Below, one piece after another: positions 23,500-30,242 of a stretch of 52,540 nucleotides of DNA. The notes beneath the pieces are model-generated. The model was not told the origin of the DNA. It worked only from the letters and a program-made list of their open reading frames with translations, and did no database searches. The DNA is taken from positions 1 through 52,540 of the forward strand of contig JABRWC010000098.1 in the NCBI GenBank assembly GCA_039961675.1. The letters run 5' to 3'. The stretch comes from JABRWC01 sp039961675 (GTDB taxonomy: Bacteria > Planctomycetota > Phycisphaerae > UBA1845 > Fen-1342). The position numbers were made by a program, and so were the translations under genes. The stretch's first letter is position 1. Each line of letters opens with the position of its first letter.

Positions 23500-24103
23500 T
23501 GACGGTCTCCCGACGCCGCATTGGCTTGGCGACGATCCTGGCCCGCCCGGTCGCCGCCTTACCGTTGCCGGCGGCCTGGCCGTTCTTTGGCCCCGCGCCG
23601 TTGACGGTCACTTCCGCCTTCGGTTTGGCGATCTTGAAGAAGAGCAGCCCGTTCCAGTGCGAGCCGGTGATGAGTTTCGCGATCGCGCTCAGCGAGCGGA
23701 AGACCTGGCCGTCGTACTCGAACCCGTCGTCGCGGACGACGACGTGGTACGCCTGGCCGCGATAGGCGCGCGTCAGGACGGTCCCTGGCGGCGGAACGCG
23801 CTCGTCCGCGACCGCGCGCGCGGCCTTCGCGCCACCGGCCCGATTCCCGCCCGACGCTGCCGGCTCACGCGGAGCCGTGGTCCGCAGGTCGGCGTCGCGG
23901 GCCAGGAACTCAGCCCGTCGGCGGGCGCGCTCCGACAGGTCGCCCTCGGCGAGGGCCTGAATCCGCCACGCGATCCGCTTGAACAGCCAGTCCTTGTTGC
24001 CGGCCCGCGTGGGTTCCTCGAAGACCGCCTCGTACTTCTCGCGCAGCTCGCGGACGGTCATCTGCTTCAGGTCCGCGAGCTCTTTCCCGAAGTTCAGTGC
24101 CAT
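23492..24103 (-). CDS. DUF2924 recombinase-associated protein
   Basis: This 203-aa protein begins MALNFGKELADLKQMTVRELREKYEAVFEEPTRAGNKDWLFKRIAWRIQALAEG, the standard DUF2924 N-terminus. A basic Ala-rich linker and a C-terminal domain (GTVLTRAYRGQAYHVVVRDDGFEYDGQVFRSLSAIAKLITGSHWNG) follow, as in full-length members. The family is nearly always next to a large serine recombinase and is presumed to assist it. GGAGAGG supports the start, and longer open-frame readings are not needed. A hairpin with a GAGA loop (24120-24135) lies directly upstream of the ribosome site. Confidence 0.88.
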   Translation of the reverse strand: MALNFGKELADLKQMTVRELREKYEAVFEEPTRAGNKDWLFKRIAWRIQALAEGDLSERARRRAEFLARDADLRTTAPREPAASGGNRAGGAKAARAVADERVPPPGTVLTRAYRGQAYHVVVRDDGFEYDGQVFRSLSAIAKLITGSHWNGLLFFKIAKPKAEVTVNGAGPKNGQAAGNGKAATGRARIVAKPMRRRETVNA

Positions 24104-24119
24104 GCGTCCTCTCCGTAAC

Positions 24120-24135
24120 CCTTGCTCTCGCAAGG
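24120..24135 (-). other. Short intercistronic hairpin with GNRA-type loop
   Basis: On the minus strand CCTTGC and GCAAGG pair perfectly around a GAGA tetraloop, between the stop of the small upstream gene and the ribosome site of DUF2924. It could stabilise the downstream message or tune its translation. Confidence 0.5.
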
Positions 24136-24137
24136 CG

Positions 24138-24374
24138 TTAACCACACTGGCCATCAGGGCTACTTCGGCGGGAAAGCTCAAGGTGGATTTCGCCGGATTC
24201 CGGCGAAATCCGCGACATGGACGCGGACCTGGGGCGCGCCGCCGATGCGGCACAACGACGGACGCGCATGCGGACCACGCCGGCCGCGAGAATCGACGCA
24301 ACTTCGCGTTTCCGATGCTCCGGGTGAAGGTGGGCCGGATCAGTGGGATCAATCAGGTCGCGGCGCGTGGCCAT
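24138..24374 (-). CDS. Small recombinase-operon protein
   Basis: This 78-aa protein begins MATRRDLIDPTDPAHLHPEHR, with GGAG six bases upstream. The central REVASILAAGVVRMRVRR helix and the later ISPESGEIHLEL segment match a pattern I associate with short genes upstream of DUF2924/recombinase pairs. The function is unknown. A 27-bp palindrome (24185-24211) lies inside the coding sequence and encodes most of the ISPESGEI stretch. The conserved peptide may partly reflect a DNA-level element. Confidence 0.65.
   Translation of the reverse strand: MATRRDLIDPTDPAHLHPEHRKREVASILAAGVVRMRVRRCAASAARPRSASMSRISPESGEIHLELSRRSSPDGQCG
24185..24211. repeat. 27-bp perfect palindrome
   Basis: The 13-base arms (left arm GGATTTCGCCGGA) are exact complements around one central base at 24198. 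It lies inside the small gene of the integration operon. The right half, GATTCCGGCGAAA, is related to the GGATTCC-containing blocks at about 3230 and 4125. Confidence 0.75.
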
Positions 24375-24461
24375 CGGCATCTCCAGGGACGGACGATGCC
24401 CACAACGACCTTCGCTTCGCGACCGGCGCGTCATCTGGCAGGTGCGGACCAGCGCGGCCCG

Positions 24462-24482
24462 CTACTGGTTACTTACGCGGTG
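24462..24482 (-). promoter_or_regulatory. 19-bp phage motif, copy 4
   Basis: The minus strand reads CCGCGTAAGTAACCAGTAG, about 88 bases upstream of the first gene of the integration operon and pointing toward it. A TTAAC-containing 15-mer (24485-24499) abuts it. Confidence 0.5.
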
Positions 24483-24484
24483 CG

Positions 24485-24499
24485 TTAACAGAATGGTTG
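24485..24499 (+). repeat. TTAAC 15-mer, copy 1 (left of RNA-repair cassette)
   Basis: TTAACAGAATGGTTG is related to 29707-29721 and 29907-29921 (consensus TWAACWGRAYGGTYG). This copy lies just left of the Pnkp stop codon. Flanking an accessory cassette next to integrase genes makes an attachment or excision remnant possible. Confidence 0.4.
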
Positions 24500-24513
24500 C
24501 TTTGTGCGCGCGA

Positions 24514-27228
24514 TCACAATCGCGGGTCGACGGGCTCACTCTCCAGGGCTAGCACGCCGAAGACGCATTCGTGCGTGCGCCGCAGTGGCTCGCCGCGAAC
24601 AAAGCGTTCGAGCGCCTCAATGCCCAGCGCGAACTCGCGGAGGGCGAGAGCCCGCTTGCGGTTCAGGCTGCGCGTACGGAGTCGCTCGATGTGCTCGGGC
24701 AGCGTGTACTCGGGGCCGTAGATGATGCGCAGATATTCCCGCCCACGGCATTTGATCGCCGGCTGCACCATTCCGCGCCGGCCACGAGCGATGAAATCGT
24801 ACGGTTTCACGACCATACCCTCGCCGCCACGGGCGGTAAGCTCCGTCCACCACGCGATGCCCTCGCGCTGGCTGGCGTCGTCGGTCAAGTCGACGATCTT
24901 GTACGGCGTTGCGAGCAAGACCCCCGGATCAGCGGCACAGGCTTTCGCCAGCGTGTCCATGTGCCAGACGTGGTCGCGATCGACGTGAACTTGGCCTTCG
25001 GTCGCGAGAACGTGGAACGGCGCGAGCTTCAGGTCCGCGACCGATTCAACGCTCCAGCAGTACTGCTGGTAGGCGCGCACATACTGCTCAATCAGCGCAG
25101 CCCGCTGCTGGACCTGGTCGAGGAGTGTGCGCACCTCACGTCCATTATCGGCGGCATGTTGAATTGCGGCAGTGGCTTCGGCGAGTGAACTTCGCGCAGC
25201 GGCGCCCACGGCGGCATACTGGTCCTGCAACAGCGCCTTCGCTTTCGCCGACCACGGCATCAGCTCGCAGTCGAGAGTGGCCCAATCGGTCTTCAGCTCC
25301 TCCCAGAACCCGGACGCGCCAAGCGCCGCCGAGAGGCGGTCCAGCAATTCGGCCTCCTGCTCTCGGTTCTCGAAGAATCGCCGGCCCGTACGCGTGTAGA
25401 CGATGCCCCGCCCGTCATCCACGACGCCGAAGCGACGTCGAGCGACACCTTCGTTCCGGCACAGCACAACGACGGCCCGTGAGCCCATGTGCTTCTCTTC
25501 GCATACGACGCGCGGTTGGCCGTGGTTGCGGTAATGGGCGAACGCCTCGCGCGGATGCTCGAGCAAGTCTACGTCCTGGGCTGTCTCGCATGGAGACATC
25601 GTGGGCGGCAGGTAAATGAGCCACTTCGGGTTGGCGGCGAAGCGGCTCATGACCTCCAGCGCCGCAGCGCCCTGCTCCTCGCTGATGATCACGCTGCCCT
25701 GCAAACGCGTAGAGACGATGCGCTTGCCGAGCATATCGGCGATGTCGAGCACGTCGTCGTAGGCCTGCTGGGCGCTGAGAGCTGCCGCAGTATCCGATGC
25801 TCCCGCGGGCGCGAACGGCTTCTTTGACTCCGCGTAGACGCGCTTCGCTGGAGCCGACACAAGCTCCCGCTCCGGATAACGCAGTGCAGTAAGCCGACCG
25901 CCGAAGACGCAGCCGGTGTCGATGTTGATCGTGCGATTGAGCCACTCCGGCTCCGGGACGGGGGTATGGCCATATACGACCATCGCCCGGCCGCGGTACT
26001 CGGCGGCCCAGTTGTAGCGGATCGGCAGTCCGAACTCGTCGGTCTCGCCCGTCGTCTCGCCGTAAAGAGCGAAGTCGCGCACCTTACCCGACCCACGCCC
26101 CTGCATTTCTGCCTTCATGCCCGCGTGAGCGACGACCAGACTGCCGTCGTCGAAGACGTAGTGGCTGACCAGGCCGTCCAGGAACTCGGCTACTTGCTTG
26201 CGGAACTCGGCGGATTCCGCATCGAGCTGCGCCAGGCTCTCGGCCAGGCCGTGCGTGATTTGTACGTCCTGGCCGCGCAGTTTGCGCATGAGCTTCATGT
26301 CGTGGTTGCCGGGCACGCAGAGCGCGGCGCCGGACCAGACCATCGGCATGACCAGCTTCAGCACTTGGGGCGTTTTCGGCCCGCGATCCACCAGGTCACC
26401 AAGCAGCACGGCCTTCCGCCCGGCCGGATGTCGCAGCGCAGGCGCGAGTTGTCCAGGGCCTGGCTCCGCCTGCCCCGTCGCATATTCGCCGACAGGCCGA
26501 AATGTGGCGTTGTCTCGGAGGCGCGGCCCACACAGGTAATGCCCAGTCACAAGCGGATCAGCCAGCGTTTCCGGCGCGTCGAAGTCGAAGCTCCACTCCC
26601 AACCAAGCTCGCCCAGCAGCGCGACCAGCTCGTCAAAACAGCCGTGAACATCGCCGATGATGTCAAATGGCCCGTGCTCGTGCTGCTTGTTGTTCCACAG
26701 CGGCGTGCGCTCGACGATCGCGGCATCCGCCTCCTCGGGCGTGTTGAACACGAATACGTGGCGAAAGCCCTCTTTGCGCAGAAAGCGGAGCCCGCGCCGC
26801 ATCGCGCCCTGCTGATTGCGAATCACCTCGCTCCGCATGTTGTTGCGGTCTTGCCGTAGCGCGTTGCGATCGGCGCAGATGCGGGCGCCGATGTCGAACA
26901 CGATCGCGACCGGCAGGCAGTGGTACTCGCGCGCGAGCTGCACCAGCGGCTTGCGGTCCTCCGGCTTGACGCTGGTGGCGTCGACGACCGTCAGCTTGCC
27001 CGCCGCGAGCCGCTTGCCGGCGACGTAGTGCAGCACGTCGAACGCATCGCCCGTCGCCGCCAGGTCGTTCTCGTCGTCGCTGACGAGCCCCCGGCAATAG
27101 TCGCTGCTGAGAACTTCGGTCGGCTTGAAGTGCCTGCGCGCAAACGTGGATTTGCCCGAACCCGACGGGCCGACGAGGACAACGAGGGAGAGTTCGGGGA
27201 TTGTAACGACTGCCATTCGACCATCCAT
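24514..27228 (-). CDS. pnkp: Polynucleotide kinase-phosphatase-ligase (bacterial Pnkp)
   Basis: This is a 904-aa protein with all three parts of the bacterial RNA-repair enzyme. The 5' kinase has P-loop GPSGSGKST at 20-28. The metallophosphatase has GDVHGCFDE at 192-200, GDLVDRG at 277-283 and GNHD at 307-310. The adenylyltransferase/ligase has the nucleotidyl Lys in EEKHMGSR at 577-584. Pnkp heals and seals broken RNA, typically tRNA cut by ribotoxins, together with Hen1, which is encoded upstream. The ATG shares one base with the stop of the 220-aa gene (TGATG), so translation is coupled. A TTG one codon earlier is a weaker start. Length and domain order are normal for the family. Confidence 0.95.
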   Translation of the reverse strand: MDGRMAVVTIPELSLVVLVGPSGSGKSTFARRHFKPTEVLSSDYCRGLVSDDENDLAATGDAFDVLHYVAGKRLAAGKLTVVDATSVKPEDRKPLVQLAREYHCLPVAIVFDIGARICADRNALRQDRNNMRSEVIRNQQGAMRRGLRFLRKEGFRHVFVFNTPEEADAAIVERTPLWNNKQHEHGPFDIIGDVHGCFDELVALLGELGWEWSFDFDAPETLADPLVTGHYLCGPRLRDNATFRPVGEYATGQAEPGPGQLAPALRHPAGRKAVLLGDLVDRGPKTPQVLKLVMPMVWSGAALCVPGNHDMKLMRKLRGQDVQITHGLAESLAQLDAESAEFRKQVAEFLDGLVSHYVFDDGSLVVAHAGMKAEMQGRGSGKVRDFALYGETTGETDEFGLPIRYNWAAEYRGRAMVVYGHTPVPEPEWLNRTINIDTGCVFGGRLTALRYPERELVSAPAKRVYAESKKPFAPAGASDTAAALSAQQAYDDVLDIADMLGKRIVSTRLQGSVIISEEQGAAALEVMSRFAANPKWLIYLPPTMSPCETAQDVDLLEHPREAFAHYRNHGQPRVVCEEKHMGSRAVVVLCRNEGVARRRFGVVDDGRGIVYTRTGRRFFENREQEAELLDRLSAALGASGFWEELKTDWATLDCELMPWSAKAKALLQDQYAAVGAAARSSLAEATAAIQHAADNGREVRTLLDQVQQRAALIEQYVRAYQQYCWSVESVADLKLAPFHVLATEGQVHVDRDHVWHMDTLAKACAADPGVLLATPYKIVDLTDDASQREGIAWWTELTARGGEGMVVKPYDFIARGRRGMVQPAIKCRGREYLRIIYGPEYTLPEHIERLRTRSLNRKRALALREFALGIEALERFVRGEPLRRTHECVFGVLALESEPVDPRL

Positions 27229-27890
27229 CAACCGAGTAGCCGTCTCAGCGCTTCCTGCGCCAAGTCCGGCATGGTCATTGTGTGCAGCTCGAGTCGATAA
27301 TCTCGGGCAACAGATTCGAAAGTCGAGTCGTGGAACCAGAAGACGTAGTGCTTGAGATCATCCCAATCGGAAGCACGGAAACGCTCGTGCACCGAGTTGA
27401 TGCTGCGAAGCTCCGCGATCCACGGCGAATTGCGCACCAGCTGTGCCGTGAACGATTCCTGGCCGCGGCCATGTAAGTAGTGGCCGCGAAGCACTTCCTC
27501 GTTCGGTGCGCCAAGCCGCGCCCCCAGGCAGCCGACGAACTCAACCAGTGCCAGCGACTCCGCGTTGGTGTCGCCAGGATGCTTGACTTTGATGTACGAA
27601 CCGTCCCAATTCGGATCGTATGTGGCCAGGTAGAATATCAGATAGGCCTTGTAGTCATTCCTGAACAGGTGTGGAAGCGGGGCTCCCGTGTCCCATCGCG
27701 CCGGGAAGCCAAGGGGAACGGCATACGGCAATTCCTGTGCCGCTGCGAGCTGCCTTTCCAGTTCGAGTACGGCTGCCACCGCTGCCCGGTATTCGTCGTG
27801 GTCGAATCCCGTCGAGAAGCGATGACAAAGCTCAAGCTCGTGTCGCTTCGCAAGCTCCAGTTCGCGTTGAAGTGTTTCGATCGAGCTCAT
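27228..27890 (-). CDS. Protein X of the RNA-repair operon, function unknown
   Basis: This 220-aa protein begins MSSIETLQRELELAKRHELELCHRF. An N-terminal coiled coil (residues 3-50) precedes a globular domain with DYKAYLIFYLATYDPNWDGSYIKVKH and a C-terminal WDDLKHYVFWFHDSTFESVARDYRLE block, which resembles a short conserved segment in uncharacterised bacterial proteins. No catalytic motif is clear. It lies between Hen1 (31 bp gap) and Pnkp (one-base overlap), so it is co-expressed with the repair enzymes. It could be an adaptor, sensor or unrelated passenger. The ribosome site is weak. Confidence 0.75.
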   Translation of the reverse strand: MSSIETLQRELELAKRHELELCHRFSTGFDHDEYRAAVAAVLELERQLAAAQELPYAVPLGFPARWDTGAPLPHLFRNDYKAYLIFYLATYDPNWDGSYIKVKHPGDTNAESLALVEFVGCLGARLGAPNEEVLRGHYLHGRGQESFTAQLVRNSPWIAELRSINSVHERFRASDWDDLKHYVFWFHDSTFESVARDYRLELHTMTMPDLAQEALRRLLG

Positions 27891-27921
27891 GGTATTTGCC
27901 CGCCCGGCCGCATTCACTCGG

Positions 27922-29502
27922 CTAGCCAAACACTCCCATCTGCGTCGGTGCGCCAACGGCCGCGTCCTCCGGCCCGATCGGCAGAAACCGTACCGTGTAC
28001 CCGAACCGCTCGGCCACGCCGCCGGCCCACGCCTGAAACTCCGCCCGCGTCCATTCGAAACGGTGGTCACGGTGACGCAGACGGCCGGCCGGCAGCGTCT
28101 CCCACTTCACGTTGTACTCGCGATTCGGGGTTGTGATGACCACCGAGCGAGGCCGCGCGAACTCGAACAGCACGCGCTCGAACGCCGCCAGCCGCGGCGC
28201 GTCCAGATGTTCGATCACCTCCACGCACGTGGCGGCGTCGAACGGCGTCGCCGCGTCGATCCGCAGCCGAGCGTCGCGGTACATCAGCGAGCCGTGCATG
28301 AGCTGAATCCGCTGGCGTCTCATCGGCGGCAGGCGCTCGAGCCGCAGGCGCTCCGCGGCAATCTTGAGCGAGCGCAGCGAGACATCCATGCCAACGATGC
28401 GCTCAAATCGCTTGTCGTCCAACAGTAGGCGCAGGAGCTTGCCCTCGCCGCAGCCGACGTCGACCACCGACTGGGCTTCGCAGCCGCGCAAAGCCGCGAG
28501 AACTGTCGCAAGGCGCTGCGTATTGAGCGTCGGTCCGCGTTCCGCGGACCCGTCCGAATCTGAGGGTTCCTCGTCTTGGGCGGCGTCGGTGGCCGCTGCG
28601 GTCGCCGCGGCGCCGGCGAGCACGGCAGTCGCGGCGCCGGTCGGAATCACCTCGTAGACCGTTGCCGCGCTCGGTGCGGCGTCGGAACTCTCGATCGCGA
28701 CCTGCGCCTCAAGCGCCGCTTCTTCCAGCCCGTGTTGCACGTGCTCCGCGTCAGGGTCCGGCTGATCCTCGTCGGTGAGGCGAGCGAGCGCCTCGCGTGC
28801 CAGGCTCCATTGATGCTTGAGGTATCGACGTGTGATCGCGTCGCGCTCCGGATGACCCGCGAGCCAGCCCTCGCCCTTGCGCAGCAGCTTCTCCACTTCG
28901 TCATCACCGACCCAGTAGTGCTTGTCGTTGTCGAGCACCGGGACTAGCACGTACAGGTGTGTCAGCAGTTCGCAGAGCCGGGTCTTTCCGCGCAGCCTCA
29001 CAGTGAAATAGCTGCTGTCGCCCCAGTCGGTGAACTTCGCGTCGAGCGCGTGGCGTTCAGCCGAAACTTCGTAACCCAACGGCTCGAACAGGCGACGCAG
29101 GAATACCTCGCCTCCGCGACATGGCAGCACGGCAAGGCGCGCTTCCAGCGGGAGGGTCTCACTCACGAGTTCCGGCCGATCGGTGCAACGCCCGCCGAGC
29201 GCCGAGCCGTACACCTGCGCGATGGCCACACTCATGAAGCTGCTTGCGACGTACGGCCGGTCGTTCACGTACTGCTGAAGCGAGAAGCCCTCACCAGCCG
29301 GGCCGCCGCGACGGCGCACTAGCCCGATCGGATCAACGTCGAGCAACAGCGCCGCGGTGCAGCGCAGCTCCGTCGCCTCGGGGTAGAACACGTGCGCACG
29401 CCCGAATGCCAGCTCGAAAGTCTGCGCCTTGGCCGGGTGTTTGTGCAGCAACCAGCCGAGGTCAGTGGCGGGTGCTCGTGTTGTCGTGAGCGTCAGCAGC
29501 AT
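27922..29502 (-). CDS. hen1: Hen1 RNA 3'-terminal 2'-O-methyltransferase
   Basis: This is a 526-aa protein. The N-terminal half (MLLTLTTTRAPATDLGWLLHKHP...FTDWGDSSYFTVRLRG) is the bacterial Hen1 domain that supports ligation by Pnkp. After an Ala/acidic linker (about 270-320) comes the methyltransferase: AdoMet loop DVGCGEG at 348-354 and the metal-binding EVIEHL at 428-433. It methylates the 2'-OH at the break so that the repaired RNA resists a second cut. The second ATG (29502) is preferred over 29508 because AGGA then sits five bases upstream and the family begins MLLT. It is the first gene of the operon. Confidence 0.94.
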   Translation of the reverse strand: MLLTLTTTRAPATDLGWLLHKHPAKAQTFELAFGRAHVFYPEATELRCTAALLLDVDPIGLVRRRGGPAGEGFSLQQYVNDRPYVASSFMSVAIAQVYGSALGGRCTDRPELVSETLPLEARLAVLPCRGGEVFLRRLFEPLGYEVSAERHALDAKFTDWGDSSYFTVRLRGKTRLCELLTHLYVLVPVLDNDKHYWVGDDEVEKLLRKGEGWLAGHPERDAITRRYLKHQWSLAREALARLTDEDQPDPDAEHVQHGLEEAALEAQVAIESSDAAPSAATVYEVIPTGAATAVLAGAAATAAATDAAQDEEPSDSDGSAERGPTLNTQRLATVLAALRGCEAQSVVDVGCGEGKLLRLLLDDKRFERIVGMDVSLRSLKIAAERLRLERLPPMRRQRIQLMHGSLMYRDARLRIDAATPFDAATCVEVIEHLDAPRLAAFERVLFEFARPRSVVITTPNREYNVKWETLPAGRLRHRDHRFEWTRAEFQAWAGGVAERFGYTVRFLPIGPEDAAVGAPTQMGVFG

Positions 29503-29706
29503 ACTCATCCTAGCATCTGCGATCGCCGCCCCAAGTCAACACCGTCAACACCGACTCGCGACTGGACGATTGTCGGCAAAGCTAAGCGAGCCGGCCAGTG
29601 CACGCTTTGGGTTGGCTTTCGACCGCGCTGCTGGGCGTGCTTCGTGGCCAAGTCGAACGAGCCGGCGTGACAACCGGCAGGGGCGTGTTAACCGCTTGGT
29701 GTGCTG

Positions 29707-29721
29707 TAAACAGGATGGTCG
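29707..29721 (+). repeat. TTAAC 15-mer, copy 2
   Basis: TAAACAGGATGGTCG matches the family consensus TWAACWGRAYGGTYG. It lies in the Hen1 upstream region, 200 bp before copy 3. Confidence 0.4.
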
Positions 29722-29906
29722 GCTGTTAACGAGAGAAACGGAGAGCGCGGGGGCCAAAGGGACGCCCCGAACGGCACGCCAGGGCTGGATCGGCCCGAAG
29801 ACGCGCTCTCTCATCGCGCGGCGCGGTCCGGCCGCATCCGTAAGCCCTTGCGAATACTCGCGTTAAAACGAGCAACCCCAGGCGCTCTCGGGCCCGGGGT
29901 TTCGCG

Positions 29907-29921
29907 TTAACTGGACGGTCG
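29907..29921 (+). repeat. TTAAC 15-mer, copy 3 (right of RNA-repair cassette)
   Basis: TTAACTGGACGGTCG matches the family consensus. It lies 25 bases from the 3' end of tRNA-Asn and in the same orientation as the copy at 24485, on the other side of the repair genes. Confidence 0.4.
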
Positions 29922-29945
29922 TCAGACTCGCGACCGATCGTTGAT

Positions 29946-30017
29946 CTCCCCGAGTAGGACTCGAACCTACAACCTACCGGTTAACAGCCGGCCGCTCTAC
30001 CATTGAGCTATCGGGGA
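29946..30017 (-). tRNA. tRNA-Asn (GTT)
   Basis: A standard 72-nt cloverleaf: acceptor TCCCCGA/TCGGGGA with G73, D stem GCTC/GAGC, anticodon loop CTGTTAA (anticodon GTT), variable region and T stem GTAGG/CCTAC around loop TTCGAGT. CCA is not encoded. tRNA genes are common integration targets. The 3' side of this one faces the RNA-repair cassette, but no duplicated tRNA 3' end was seen nearby. Confidence 0.95.
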
Positions 30018-30242
30018 TCGCAGGCCGCTGCCGCGGCGACCCGGGCCGAAACGTACAGGCTAACTGCCGGGGCTGGCTTGTCAAGCCGATCGCAGTGGGC
30101 GGGTCTGGGCGCGGTGTCGGCGACGGTGGATTGGGTGGGCGTGGACGAGGCGTTGTTCACGAGCGGCGGTTATCGCTCGTGGTCAGGTCCGCGCGCTCGC
30201 TGGCCAAACCGGGTCTGACGACGGGCCGGCCACGAAGCGGCG

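Larger units (their letters stand above)
1..24482. mobile_element. Prophage, right part (left end outside window)
   Basis: The interval carries a terminase, tRNA, replication and recombination genes, a phage sigma factor, a large serine recombinase and many small overlapping genes typical of a tailed phage. Capsid, portal and tail genes are not seen and should lie left of position 1. The right edge is inferred: recombinase-associated genes end at about 24374 and the last copy of the phage-wide 19-bp motif ends at 24482. The RNA-repair cassette to 29502 could also belong to the element. No attachment site was proven. Confidence 0.75.
29503..29945. other. 443-bp intergenic region between tRNA-Asn and Hen1
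   Basis: No credible gene is present. It should contain the leftward promoter of the RNA-repair operon. Visible structure includes two TTAAC 15-mers exactly 200 bp apart (29707 and 29907), a further GTTAAC near 29688 and 29724, and an AGAGCGCG/CGCGCTCT inverted pair (about 29741 and 29801). There is also a CTCG/CGAG hairpin near 29857 and a GGCGCTCTCGGGCC block near 29881 that is the complement of the CCCGAGAGCGC block in the phage control region. Confidence 0.5.

Noticed and set aside
29946..30017. tRNA-Asn as the proven prophage attachment site
   Set aside because: No duplicated tRNA 3' fragment was seen on the phage side, and large serine integrases usually do not need tRNA targets. It remains only a possibility.
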